Of a DNA stretch of 64,000 nt, positions 10,901 through 23,437 are shown one piece after another. Where the stretch lies: contig NW_027478161.1 of the NCBI RefSeq assembly GCF_051020975.1, positions 1,302,001-1,366,000 on the forward strand, read 5' to 3'. How positions within the stretch are numbered: the first letter of the stretch is position 1; the number at the start of each line of letters is the position of its first letter. The notes under the pieces are model-generated. The model saw nothing but the letters and a program-made list of their open reading frames with translations, did no database searches and was not told where the DNA came from. The DNA is from Osmia lignaria lignaria. Lineage: Eukaryota > Arthropoda > Insecta > Hymenoptera > Megachilidae. The translations under genes were made by a program, and so were the position numbers.

Positions 10901-11577
10901 CACGGTGTTTCTGTATCTCTATTATGTTGGTGCGGCTTCGGAACTTTTAAATATCTTGATATATCTCGAGAACTACGCATCTGATCAAAAAATATCATAG
11001 AACATAAAAAGTAGGAAACTTAATTATCTACAAAAAAGGTCTCTTAACATTTTGCCATAGCTCGCTTCGTTTCCGAGATATTTGCAGATTTATCTCAATG
11101 GAAGGGGCCTGACGGACATATTTCGAGATATTTCTTCTTCTTGTTGTTCTTCTTCTGCACAGCTAAGCTGGAAGTGGCATTTGCGGCTCGCACTAGTGCA
11201 GAGTTATCTCAAAGAAAGGGGCCACGGTGTTTCTGTATCCCTATTATGTTGGTGCGGCTTCGGAACTTTTAAATATCTCGATATATCTCGAAAACTACGC
11301 TTCTGATCAAAAAATATCATAGAACATAAATTGTAGGAAACATAATTCTCTATAAAAAACGTCTCTTAACATTTTGCCATAGCTCGCTTCGTTTCCGAGA
11401 TATTTGCAGATTCAGCTCAAAGGAACTGGCCTGACGGACATATTTCGAGATATTTCTTCTTCTTGTTGTTCTTCCTCTGCACAGCTAAGCTGGAAGTGGC
11501 ATTTGCAGCTCGCAATAGTGCAGAGTTATCTCAAAGAAAGGGGCCACGGTGTTTCTGTATCTCTATTATGTTGGTGC
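7950..11577 (+). repeat. Large HOR block, copy 1 (about 11 monomers)
   Basis: This block is duplicated at about 12135-15440. The left boundary lies between about 7945 and 8035, where both copies acquire GCAGGTCGC and GTGCGGGTTCGG. Markers in order: TTCTTGTTGTTGTTC (8185 unit), GACGGCCAT with GATTCTGTATC (8507), GGTCCTGATGG with an A-type middle (8829), TGCACAGTT with CTTCGGATC (9151), D head (9473), GCTTGGTTTCC (9795), 1-base deletion, GCGTCTTCGG (10116), TGTGTCCC with ATATAGCTCG (10438), CTCAATGG (11082), D head (11404). Most of the duplication lies at an offset of 4185 bp (13 monomers minus one base). Confidence 0.85.
9795..10115 (+). repeat. 321-bp monomer, shared 1-bp deletion (second of three)
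   Basis: It carries A5 instead of A6 at about 10065-10071, with the linked CTGTT variant, as in the unit at 7220. The following unit also shares GCGTCTTCGG with the unit at 7541, so the deletion travelled with at least one neighbouring monomer. Confidence 0.85.
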
Positions 11578-12134
11578 GGCTTCGGAACTTTTAAATATCT
11601 TGATATATCTCGAGAACTACGCATCTGATCAAAAAATATGATAGAACATAAAAAATAGGAAACTTAATTCTCTACAAAAAAGGTCTCTTAACATTTTGCC
11701 ATAGCTCGCTTCGTTTCCGAGATATTTGCAGATTTATCTCAAGGGAAGGGGCCTGACGGACATATTTTGAGATATTTCTTCTTCTTGTTGTTCTTCTTCT
11801 GCACAGCTAAGCTGGAAGTGGCATTTGCAGCTCGCAATAGTGCAGAGTTATCTCAAAGAACGGGGCCACGGTGTTTCTGTATCTCTATTATGTTGGTGCG
11901 GCTTCGGAACTTTTAAATATCTTGATATATCTCGAGAACTACGCATCTGATCAAAAAATATCATAGAACATAAAAAGTAGGAAACTTAATTCTCTACAAA
12001 AAAGGTCTGTTAACATTTTGCCATAGCTCGCTTCGTTTCCGAGATATTTGCAGATTTATCTCAAGGGAAGGGGCCTGACGGACATATTTCGAGATATTTC
12101 TTCTTCTTGTTGTTCTTCTTCTGCACAGCTGAGC
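11578..12134 (+). repeat. Junction units between the two large HOR copies
   Basis: The unit at 11726 carries private changes (CATATTTTGAGAT and AAAGAACGGGGCC). The unit at 12048 begins as a B-type monomer (GCTGAGCTGG) and becomes a copy of the 7863 unit in its second half (GCGGGTTCGG, TATCTTGAAAAC). It is therefore the recombinant monomer at the left join of copy 2. Confidence 0.75.
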
Positions 12135-15100
12135 TGGAAGTGGCATTTGCAGGTCGCAATAGTGCAGAGTTATCTCAAAGAAAGGGGCCACGGTGTTTCT
12201 GTATCTCTATTATGTTGGTGCGGGTTCGGAACTTTTAAATATCTTGATATATCTTGAAAACTACGCTTCTGATCAAAAAATATCATAGAACGTAAATTGT
12301 AGGAAAGATTATTCTCTACAAAAAAGGTCTCTTAACATTTTGCCATAGCTCGCTTCGTTTCCGAGATATTTGCAGATTTATCTCAAGGGAAGGGGCCTGA
12401 CGGACATATTTCGAGATATTTCTTCTTGTTGTTGTTCTTCTTCTGCACAGCTAAGCTGGAAGTGGCATTTGCAGCGCGCAATAGTGCAGAGTTATCTCAA
12501 AGAAAGGGGCCACGGTGTTTCTGTATCTCTATTATGTTGGTGCGGCTTCGGAACTTTTAAATATCTTGATATATCTCGAGAACTACGCATCTGATCAAAA
12601 AATATCATACTACATAAAAAGTAGGAAACTTAATTCTCTACAAGAAAGGTCTCTAAACATTTTGCCATAGCTCGCTTCGTTTCCGAGATATTTGCAGATT
12701 TATCTCAAGGGAAGGGGCCTGACGGCCATATTTCGAGATATTTCTTCTTCTTGTTGTTCTTCTTCTGCACAGCTGAGCTGGAAGTGGCATTTGCAGGTCG
12801 CAATAGTGCAGAGTTATCTCAAAGAAAGTGGCCACGGTGATTCTGTATCTCTATTATGTTGGTGCGGCTTCGGAACTTTAAAATATTTCGATATATCTCG
12901 AAAACTACGCTTCTGATCAAAAAATATCATAGAACGTAAATTGTAGGAAACATTATTCTGTACAAAAAAGGTCCCTTAACATTTTGCCATAGCTCGCTTC
13001 GTTTCCGAGATATTTGCAGATTTATCTCAAGGGAAGGGTCCTGATGGACATATTTCGAGATATTTCTTCTTCTTGTTGTTCTTCTTCTGCACAGCTAAAC
13101 TGGAAGTGGCATTTCCAGCTCGCAATAGTGCAGAGTTATCTCAAAGAAAGGGGCCACGGTGTTTCTGTATCTCTATTATGTTGGTGCGGCTTCGGAACTT
13201 TTAAATATCTTGATATATCTCGAGAACTACGCATCTGATCAAAAAATATCATAGAACGTAAAAAGTAGGAAACTTAATTCTCTACAGTAAAGGTCTCTTA
13301 ACATTTTGCCATAGCTCGCTTCGTTTCCGAGATATTTGCAGATTTATCTCAAGGGAAGGGGCCTGACGGACATATTTCGAGATATTTCTTCTTCTTGTTG
13401 TTCTTCTTCTGCACAGCTAAGCTGGAAGTGGCATTTGCGGCTCGCACTAGTGCACAGTTATCTCAAAGAAAGGGGCCACGGTGTTTCTGTATCCCTATTA
13501 TGTTGGTGCGGCTTCGGAACTTTTAAATATCTCGATATATCTCGAAAACTACGCTTCGGATCAAAAAATATCATAGAACATAAATTGTAGGAAACATAAT
13601 TCTCTACAAAAAACGTCTCTTAACATTTTGCCATAGCTCGCTTCGTTTCCGAGATATTTGCAGATTCAGCTCAAAGGAACTGGCCTGACGGACATATTTC
13701 GAGATATTTCTTCTTCTTGTTGTTCTTCTTCTGCACAGCTAAGCTGGAAGTGGCATTTGCAGCTCGCAATAGTGCAGAGTTATCTCAAAGAGAGGGGCCA
13801 CGGTGTTTCTGTATCTCTATTATGTTGGTGCGGCTTCGGAACTTTTAAATATCTTGATATATCTCGAGAACTACGCATCTGATCAAAAAATATCATACTA
13901 CATAAAAAGTAGGAAACTTAATTCTCTACAAGAAAGGTCTCTAAACATTTTGCCATAGCTCGCTTGGTTTCCGAGATATTTGCAGATTTATCTCAAGGGA
14001 AGGGGCCTGACGGCCATATTTCGAGATATTTCTTCTTCTTGTTGTTCTTCTTCTGCACAGCTAAGCTGGAAGTGGCATTTGCAGCTCGCAATAGTGCAGA
14101 GTTATCTCAAAGAGAGGGGCCACGGTGTTTCTGTATCTCTATTATGTTGGTGCGGCTTCGGAACTTTTAAATATCTTGATATATCTCGAGAACTACGCAT
14201 CTGATCAAAAAATATCATAGAACATAAAAAGTAGGAAACTTAATTCTCTACAAAAACGTCTGTTAAAATTTTGCCATAGCTCGCTTCGTTTCCGAGATAT
14301 TTGCAGATTTATCTCAAGGGAAGGGGCCTGACGGACATATTTCGAGATATTTCTTCTTCTTGTTGTTCTTCTTCTGCACAGCTAAGCTGGAAGTGGCATT
14401 TGCGGCTCGCACTAGTGCACAGTTATCTCAAAGAAAGGGGCCACGGTGTTTCTGTGTCCCTATTATGTTGGTGCGGCTTCGGAACTTTTAAATATCTCGA
14501 TATAGCTCGAAAACTACGCTTCTGATCAAAAAATATCATAGAACATAAATTGTAGGAAACTTAATTCTCTACAAAAAAGGTCTCTTAACATTTTGCCATA
14601 GCTCTCTTCGTTTCCGAGATATTTGCAGATTTATCTCAAGGGAAGGGGCCTGACGGACATATTTCGAGATATTTCTTCTTCTTGTTGTTCTTCTTCTGCA
14701 CAGCTAAGCTGGAAGTGGCATTTGCAGCTCGCAATAGTGCAGAGTTATCTCAAAGAAAGGGGCCACGGTGTTTCTGTATCTCTATTATGTTGGTGCGGCT
14801 TCGGAACTTTTAAATATCTTGATATATCTCGAGAACTACGCATCTGATCAAAAAATATTATAGAACATAAAAAGTAGGAAACTTAATTATCTACAAAAAA
14901 GGTCTCTTAACATTTTGCCATAGCTCGCTTCGTTTCCGAGATATTTGCAGATTTATCTCAATGGAAGGGGCCTGACGGACATATTTCGAGATATTTCTTC
15001 TTCTTGTTGTTCTTCTTCTGCACAGCTAAGCTGGAAGTGGCATTTGCGGCTCGCACTAGTGCAGAGTTATCTCAAAGAAAGGGGCCACGGTGTTTCTGTA

Positions 15101-15440
15101 TCCCTATTATGTTGGTGCGGCTTCGGAACTTTTAAATATCTCGATATATCTCGAAAACTACGCTTCTGATCAAAAAATATCATAGAACATAAATTGTAGG
15201 AAACATAATTCTCTATAAAAAACGTCTCTTAACATTTTGCCATAGCTCGCTTCGTTTCCGAGATATTTGCAGATTCACCTCAAAGGAACTGGCCTGACGG
15301 ACATATTTCGAGATATTTCTTCTTCTTGTTGTTCTTCCTCTGCACAGCTAAGCTGGAAGTGGCATTTGCAGCTCGCAATAGTGCAGAGTTATCTCAAAGA
15401 AAGGGGCCACGGTGTTTCTGTATCTCTATTATGTTGGTGC
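12135..15440 (+). repeat. Large HOR block, copy 2, one monomer shorter
   Basis: Same order of marked units as copy 1 from 12370 to 15267. The first half lies at offset 4185 and the second half at offset 3863, so one 322-bp monomer was lost. The loss is in the unit at 14301: its first half has TGCACAGTT as in the unit at 10116, its second half TGTGTCCC and ATATAGCTCG as in the unit at 10438. The crossover is between about 14421 and 14453. Small differences between copies include AGGAAAGATT (12301), TTAAAATTTT (14264-14273) and ATTCACCTC (15267 unit). Confidence 0.85.
13980..14300 (+). repeat. 321-bp monomer, shared 1-bp deletion (third of three)
   Basis: This is the copy-2 counterpart of the unit at 9795, with the same A5 tract and CTGTT, plus a private TTAAAATTTT. 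It keeps the deletion through the block duplication. Confidence 0.85.
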
Positions 15441-17470
15441 GGGTTCGGAACCTTTAAATATCTCGATATATCTCGAAAACTACGCTTCTGATCAAAAAAT
15501 ATCATAGAACGTAAATTGTAGGAAACATTATTCTCTACAAAAAAGGTCCCTTAACATTTTGCCATAGCTCGCTTCGTTTCCGAGATATTTGCAGATTTAT
15601 CTCAAGGGAAGGGTCCTGATGGACATATTTCGAGATATCTCTTCTTCTTGTTGTTCTTCTTCTGCACAGCTGAACTGGAAGTGGCATTTCCAGCTCGCAA
15701 TCGTGCAGAGTTATCTCAAAGAAAGGGGCCACGGTGTTCCTGTATCTCTATTATGTTGGTGCGGCTTCGGAACTTTTAAATATCTTGATATATCTCGAGA
15801 ACTACGCCTCTGATCGAAAAATATCATAGAACATAAAAAGTAGGAAACTTAATTCTCTACAAAAAAGGTCTCTTAACATTTTGCCATAGCTCGCTTCGTT
15901 TCCGAGATATTTGCAGATTTATCTCAAGGGAAGGGGCCTGACGGACATATTTCGAGATATTTCTTCTTCTTGTTGTTCTTCTTCTGCACAGCTAAGCTGG
16001 AAGTGGCATTTGCGGCTCGCACTAGTGCAGAGTTATCTCAAAGAAAGGGGCCACGGTGTTTCTGTATCTCTATTATGTTGGTGCGGCTTCGGAACTTTTA
16101 AATATCTCGATATATCTCGAAAACTACGCTTCTGATCAAAAAATATCATAGAACATAAATTGTAGGAAACATAATTCTCTACAAAAAAGGTCTCTTAACA
16201 TTTTGCCATAGCTCGCTTCGTTTCCGAGATATTTGCAGATTTATCTCAAGGGAAGGGGCCTGACGGACATATTTCGATATATTTCTTCTTCTTGTTGTTC
16301 TTCTTCTGCACAGCTAAGCTGGAAGTGGCATTTGCGGCTCGCACTAGTGCAGAGTTATCTCAAAGAAAGGGGCCACGGTGTTTCTGTATCTCCATTATGT
16401 TTGTGCGGCTTCGGAACTTTTAAATATCTCGATATATCTCGAAAACTACGATTCTGATCAAAAAATATCATAGAACATAAATTGTAGGAAACATAATTCT
16501 CTATAAAAAACGTCTCTTAACATTTTGCCATAGCTCGCTTCGTTTCCGAGATATTTGCAGATATATCTCAAGGGAAGGGGCCTGACGGACATATTTCGAG
16601 ATATTTCTTCTTCTTCTTGTTCTTCTTCTGCACAGCTAAGCTGGAAGTGGCATTTGCGGCTCGCACTAGTGCAGAGTTATCTCAAAGAAAGGGGCCACGG
16701 TGTTTCTGTATCCCTATTATGTTGGTGCGGCTTCGGAACTTTTAAATATCTCGATATATCTCGAAAACTACGCTTCGGATCAAAAAATATCATAGAACAT
16801 AAATTGTAGGAAACATAATTCTCTACAAAAAACGTCTGTTAACATTTTGCCATAGCTCGCTTCGTTTCCGAGATATTTGCAGATTCAGCTCAAAGGAACT
16901 GGCCTGACGGACATATTTCGAGATATTTCTTCTTCTTGTTGTTCTTCTTCTGCACAGCTAAGCTGGAAGTGGCATTTGCAGCTCGCAATAGTGCAGAGTT
17001 ATCTCAAAGAGAGGGGCCACGGTGTTTCTGTATCTCTATTATGTTGGTGCGGCTTCGGAACTTTTAAATATCTTGATATATCTCAAAAACTACGCCTCTG
17101 ATCGAAAAATATCATAGAACATAAAAAGTAGGAAACTTAATTCTCTACAAAAAAGGTCTCTTTACATTTTCCCATAGCTCGCTTCGTTTCCGAGATATTT
17201 GCAGATTTATCTCAAGGGAAGGGGCCTGACGGACATATTTCGAGATATTTCTTCTTCTTGTTGTGCTTCTTCTGCACAGCTAAGCTGGAAGTGGCATTTG
17301 CAGCTCGCAATAGTGCAGAGTTATCTCAAAGAAAGGGGCCACGGTGTTTCTGTATCTCTATTATGTTGGTGCGGCTTCGGAACTTTTAAATATCTTGATA
17401 TATCTCGAGAACTACGCATCTGATCAAAAAATATCATAGAAGATAAAAAGTAGGAAACTTAATTCTCTAC
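15441..17470 (+). repeat. Mosaic monomer block after the large HOR
   Basis: The unit at 15589 has the GGTCCTGATGG A-type head of the 8829 and 13014 units but a different tail (CCTCTGATCGAAAA) and private ATATCTCTTC and GTGTTCCTG. The unit at 16233 has TTCGATATATTTC and ATGTTTGTGC. The unit at 16555 has a TTC for TTG change and the CTTCGGATC marker and is followed by a D-head unit, echoing the 9151-9473 pair. The unit at 17199 has TTGTGCTTC. There is no complete HOR copy. Confidence 0.7.
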
Positions 17471-18085
17471 AAAAAAGGTCTCTTAACATTTTGCCATAGC
17501 TCGCTTCGTTTCCGAGATATTTGCAGATTTATCTCAAGGGAAGGGGCCTGACGGACATATTTCGAGATATTTCTTCTTCTTGTTGTTCTTCTTCTGCACA
17601 GCTAAGCTGGAAGTGGCATTTGCGGCTCGCACTAGTGCACAGTTATCTCAAAGAAAGGGGCCACGGTGTTTCTGTATCCCTATTATGTTGGTGCGGCTTC
17701 GGAACTTTTAAATATCTCGATATATCTCGAAAACTACGCTTCGGATCAAAAAATATCATAGAACATAAATTGTAGGAAACATAATTCTCTACAAAAAACG
17801 TCTCTTAACATTTTGCCATAGCTCGCTTCGTTTCCGAGATATTTGCAGATTCAGCTCAAAGGAACTGGCCTGACGGACATATTTCGAGATATTTCTTCTT
17901 CTTGTTGTTCTTCTTCTGCACAGCTAAGCTGGAAGTGGCATTTGCAGCTCGCAATAGTGCAGAGTTATCTCAAAGAGAGGGGCCACGGTGTTTCTGTATC
18001 TCTATTATGTTGGTGCGGCTTCGGAACTTTTAAATATCTTGATATATCTCGAGAATTACGCATCTGATCAAAAAATATCATAGAA
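17471..18085 (+). repeat. Third copy of a two-monomer marker pair
   Basis: The units at 17521 and 17843 repeat the pair at 9151/9473 and 13336/13658: TGCACAGTT, TATCCCTATTATG and CTTCGGATC, then the D-head unit with AAAGAGAGGGGCC. The spacing is again exactly 4185 bp, so the pair recurs at a 13-monomer interval three times. The flanking units here do not match the other copies. One private change is GAGAATTACG at about 18050. Confidence 0.8.
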
Positions 18086-21000
18086 GATAAAAAGTAGGAA
18101 ACTTAATTCTCTACAAAAAAGGTCTCTCAACATTTCGCCATAGCTCGCTTCATTTCCGAGATATTTGCAGATTTATCTCAAGGGAAGGGGCCTGTCGGAC
18201 ATATTTCGAGATATTTCTTCTTCTTGTTGTTCTTCTTCTGCACAGCTAAGCTGGAAGTGGCATTTGCGGCTCGCACTAGTGCAGAGTTATCTCAAAGAAA
18301 GGGGCCACGGTGTTTCTGTATCTCTATTATGTTGGTGCGGCTTCGGAACTTTTAAATATCTCGATATATCTCGAAAACTACGCTTCTGATCAAAAAATTT
18401 CATAGAACATAAATTGTAGCAAACAGAATTCCCTACAAAAAAGGTCTCTTAACATTTTGCCATAGCTCGCTTCGTTTCCGAGATATTTGCAGATATATCT
18501 CAAGGGAAGGGGCCTGACGGACATATTTCGAGATATTTCTTCTTCTTGTTGTTCTTCTTCTGCACAGCTAAACTGGAAGTGACATTTCCAGCTCGCAATC
18601 GTGCAGAGTTATCTCAAAGAAAGGGGCCACGGTGTTTCTGTATCTCTATTATGTTGGTGCGGCTTCGGAACTTTTAAATATCTTGATATATCTCAAAAAC
18701 TACGCCTCTGATCGAAAAATATCATAGAACATAAAAAGTAGGAAATTTAATTCTCTACAAAAAAGGTCTCTTTACATTTTCCCATAGCTCGCTTCGTTTC
18801 CGAGATATTTGCAGATTTATCTCAAGGGAAGGGGCCTGACGGACATATTTCGAGATATTTCTTCTTCTTGTTGTTCTGCTTCTGCACAGCTAAGCTGGAA
18901 GTGGCATTTGCAGCGCGCAATAGTGCAGAGTTATCTCAAAGAAAGGGGCCACGGTGTTTCTGTATCTCTATTATATTGGTGCGGCTTCGGAACTTTTAAA
19001 TATCTTGATATATCTCGAGAACTACGCATCTGATCCAAAAATATCATACTACATAAAAAGTAGGAAACTTAATTCTCTACAAGAAAGGTCTCTAAACATT
19101 TTGCCATAGCTCGCTTCGTTTCCGAGATATTTGCAGATTTATCTCAAGGGAAGGGGCCTGACGGACATATTTCGAGATATTTCTCCTTCTTGTTGTTCTT
19201 CTTCTGCACAGCTATGCTGGAAGTGGCATTTGCAGCTCGCAATAGTGCAGAGTTATCTCAAAGAAAGGGGCCACGGTGTTTCTGTATCTCTATTATGTTG
19301 GTGCGGCTTCGGAACTTTTAAATATCTCGATATATCTCGAAAACTACGCTTCTGATCAAAAAATATCATAGAACATAAATTGTAGGAAACATAATTCTCT
19401 ACAAAAAAGGTCTCTTAACATTTTGCCATAGCTCGCTTCGTTTCCGAGATATTTGCAGATTTATCTCAAGGGAAGGGGCCTGACGGACATATTTCGAGAT
19501 ATTTCTTCTTCTTGTTGTTCTTCTTCTGCACAGCTAAGCTGGAAGTGGCATTTGCAGCTCGCAATAGTGCAGAGTTATCTCAAAGAAAGGGGCCACGGTG
19601 TTTCTGTATCTCTATTATGTTGGTGCGGCTTCGGAACTTTTAAATATCTTGATATATCTCGAGAACTACGCATCTGATCAAAAAATATCATAGAACATAA
19701 AAAGTAGGAAACTTAATTCTCTACAAAAAAGGTCTCTTAACATTTTGCCATAGCTCGCTTCGTTTCCGAGATATTTGCAGATTTATCTCAAGGGAAGGGG
19801 CCTGACGGACATATTTCGAGATATTTCTTCTTCTTGTTGTTCTTCTTCTGCACAGCTAAGCTGGAAGTGGCATTTGCAGCCCGCAATAGTGCAGAGATAT
19901 CTCAAAGAAAGGGGCCACGGTGTTTCTGTATCTCTATTATGTTGGTGCGGCTTCGGAACTTTTAAATATCTTGATATATTTCGAGAACTACGCATCTGGT
20001 CAAAAAATATCATAGAACATAAAAAGTAGGAAACTTAATTCTCTACAAAAAAGGTCTCTTAACATTTTGCCATAGCTCGCTTCGTTTCCGAGATATTTGC
20101 AGATTTATCTCAAGGGAAGGGGCCTGACGGACATATTTCGAGATATTTCTTCTTCTTGTTGTTCTTCTTCTGCACAGCTAAGCTGGAAGTGGCATTTGCG
20201 GCTCGCACTAGTGCAGAGTTATCTCAAAGAAAGGGGTCACGGTGTTTCTGTATCTCTATTATGTTGGTGCGGCTTCGGAACTTTTAAATATCTCGATATA
20301 TCTCGAAAACTACGCTTCTGATCAAAAAATATCATAGAACATAAATTGTAGGAAACGTAATTCTCTACAAAAAAGGTCTCTTAACATTTTGCCATAGCTC
20401 GCTTCGTTTCCGAGATATTTGCAGATATATCTCAAGGGAAGGGGCCTGACGGACATATTTCGAGATATTTCTTCTTCTTGTTGTTCTTCTTCTGCACAGC
20501 TAAGCTGGAAGTGGCATTTGCGGCTCGCACTAGTGCAGAGTTGTCTCAAAGAAAGGGGCCACGGTGTTTCTGTATCCCTATTATGTTGGTGCGGCTTCGG
20601 AACTTTTAAATATCTCGATATATCTCGAAAACTACGCTTCTGATCAAAAAATATCATAGAACATAAATTGTAGGAAACATAATTCTCTACAAAAAAGGTC
20701 TCTTAACATTTTGCCATAGCTCGCTTCGTTTCCGAGATATTTGCAGATATATCTCAAGGGAAGGGGCCTGACGGACATATTTCGAGATATTTCTTCTTCT
20801 TGTTATTCTTCTTCTGCACAGCTAAGCTGGAAGTGGCATTTACAGCTCGCAATAGTGCAGAGTTATCTCAAAGAAAGGGGCCACGGTGTTTCTGTATCTC
20901 TATTATGTTGGTGCGGCTTCGGAACTTTTAAATATCTTGATATATCTCGAGAACTACGCATCTGATCAAAAAATATCATAGAACATAAAAAGTAGGAAAC

Positions 21001-22149
21001 TTAATTCTCTACAAAAAAGGTCTCTTAACATTTTGCCATAGCTCGCTTCGTTTCCGAGATATTTGCAGATTTATCTCAAGGGAAGGGGCCTGACGGACAT
21101 ATTTCGAGATATTTCTTCTTCTTGTTGTTCTTCTTCTGCACAGCTAAGCTGGAAGTGGCATTTGCGGCTCGCACTAGTGCAGAGTTATCTCAAAGAAAGG
21201 GGCCACGGTGTTTCTGTATCCCTATTATGTTGGTGCGGCTTCGGAACTTTTAAATATCTTGATATATCTCGAGAACCACGCATCTGATCAAAAAATATCA
21301 TAGAACATAAAAAGTAGGAAACTTAATTCTCTACAAAAAAGGTCTCTTAACATTTTGCGATAGCTCGCTTCGTTTCCGAGATATGTGCAGATTTATCTCA
21401 AGGGAAGGGGCCTGACGGACATATTTCGAGATATTTCTTCTTCTTGTTGTTCTTCTCCTGCACAGCTAAGCTGGAAGTGGCATTTGCGGCTCGGACTAGT
21501 GCAGAGTTATCTCAAAGAAAGGGGCCACGGTGTTTCTGTATCTCTATTATGTTGGTGCGGCTTCGGAACTTTTAAATATCTCGATATATCTCGAAAACTA
21601 CGCTTCTGATCAAAAAATATCATAGAACATGAATTGTAGGAAACATAATTCTCTACAAAAAAGGTCTCTTAACATTTTGCCATAGCTCGCTTCGTTTCCG
21701 AGATATTTGCAGATATATCTCAAGGGAAGGGGCCTGACGGACATATTTCGAGATATTTCTTCTTCTTGGTGTTCTTCTTCTGCACAGCTAAGCTGGAAGT
21801 GGCATTTGCGGCTCGGACTAGTGCAGAGTTATCTCAAAGAAAGGGGCCACGGTGTTTCTGAATCTCTATTATGTTGGTGCGGCTTCGGAACTTTTAAATA
21901 TCTCCATATATCTCGAAAACTACGCTTCTGATCAAAAAATATCATAGAGCGTAAATTGTAGGAAACATTATTCTCTACAAAAAAGGTCTCTTAACATTTT
22001 GCCATAGCTCGCTTCGTTTCCGAGATATTTGCAGATTCATCTCAAGGGAAGGGGTCTGACGGACATATTTCGAGATATTTCTTCTTCTTGTTGTTCTTCT
22101 TCTGCACAGCTGAGCTGGAAGTGGCATTTGCAGGTCGCAATAGTGCAGA
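18086..22149 (+). repeat. Heterogeneous monomer stretch
   Basis: Twelve full units (18165 to 21707) plus parts of two others, with many private variants and no clear HOR. Examples: CCTGTCGG (18165), an A-like middle with GAAGTGACATT (18487), TTCTGCTTC (18809), TTCTCCTTC with GCTATGCTGG (19131), GCAGAGATATC and TTTCGAGAAC (19775), GTTGTCTC (20419), TTGTTATTC with TTACAGC (20741), TTCTCCTGC (21385). Units at 21385 and 21707 share CGGCTCGGACTAG. The unit at 24605 resembles 20741 (TTGTTATTC, TTACAGC) at a 12-monomer interval. Confidence 0.75.
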
Positions 22150-23437
22150 GTTATCTCAAAGAAAGGGGCCACGGTGTTTCTGTATCTCTATTATGTTGGT
22201 GCGGCTTCGGAACTTTTAAATATCTCGATATATCTCGAAAACTACGCTTCTGATCAAAAAATATCATAGAACGTAAATTGTAGGAAACATTATTCTCTAC
22301 AAAAAAGGTCTCTTAACATTTTGCCATAGCTCGGTTCGTTTCCGAGATATTTGCAGATTCATCTCAAGGGAAGGGGTCTGACGGACATATTTCGAGATAT
22401 TTCTTCTTCTTGTTGTTCTTCTTCTGCACAGCTAAGCTCGAAGCAGCATTTGCAGCTCGCAATAGTGCAGAGTTATCTCAAAGAAAGAGGCCACGGTGTT
22501 TCTGTACCTCTATTATGTTGGTGCAGCTTCGGAACTTTTAAATATCTTGATATATCTCGAGAACTACGCATCTGATAAAAAAATATCATCGAACATAAAA
22601 AGTAGGAAACTTAATTCTCTACAAAAAAGGTCTCTTAACATTTTGCCATAGCTCGCTTCGTTTCCGAGATATTTGCAGATTTATCTCAAGGGAAGTGGCC
22701 TGACGGACATATTTCGAGATATTTCTTCTTCTTGTTGTTCTTCTTCTGCACAGCTAAGCTGGAAGTGGCATTTCCAGCTCGGACTAGTGCAGAGTTATCT
22801 CAAAGAAAGGGGCCACGGTGTTTCTGTATCTCTATTATGTTGGTGCGGCTTCGGAACTTTTAAATATCTCGATATATCTCGAAAACTACGCTTCTGATCA
22901 AAAAATATCATAGAACGTAAATTGTAGGAAACATTATTCTCTACAAAAAAGGTCTCTTAACATTTTGCCATAGCTCGGTTCGTTTCCGAGATATTTGCAG
23001 ATTCATCTCAAGGGAAGGGGTCTGACGGACATATTTCGAGATATTTCTTCTTCTTGTTGTTCTTCTTCTGCACAGCTAAGCTCGAAGCAGCATTTGCAGC
23101 TCGCAATAGTGCAGAGTTATCTCAAAGAAAGAGGCCACGGTGTTTCTGTACCTCTATTATGTTGGTGCAGCTTCGGAACTTTTAAATATCTTGATATATC
23201 TCGAGAACTACGCATCTGATAAAAAAATATCATCGAACATAAAAAGTAGGAAACTTAATTCTCTACAAAAAAGGTCTCTTAACATTTTGCCATAGCTCGC
23301 TTCGTTTCCGAGATATTTGCAGATTTATCTCAAGGGAAGTGGCCTGACGGACATATTTCGAGATATTTCTTCTTCTTGTTGTTCTTCTTCTGCACAGCTA
23401 AGCTGGAAGTGGCATTTCCAGCTCGCAATAGTGCAGA
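22150..23437 (+). repeat. Dimeric HOR (644 bp), two copies
   Basis: About 22150-22793 is repeated at 22794-23437. The G units at 22351 and 22995 are alike, with GCTCGGTTCG before them and ATTCATCTC, GAAGCAGC, TGTACCTC, TGCAGCTTCGG and CTGATAAAAAAAT inside, which destroys the usual TGATCA. Each is followed by a GGAAGTGGCC / TTTCCAGCTC head (22673, 23317). The unit at 22673 switches to the CGGACTAG middle and a K tail, marking the exchange point. The unit at 23317 continues as type F with CTCAATGAAAGG. Confidence 0.8.

Noticed and set aside
20322..20657. A 111-codon minus-strand open frame, longest in the window
   Set aside because: It is opened by the private change GTTATCTC to GTTGTCTC, which removes a minus-strand stop in one unit, and it runs across a monomer boundary. 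It is a chance product of satellite variation.
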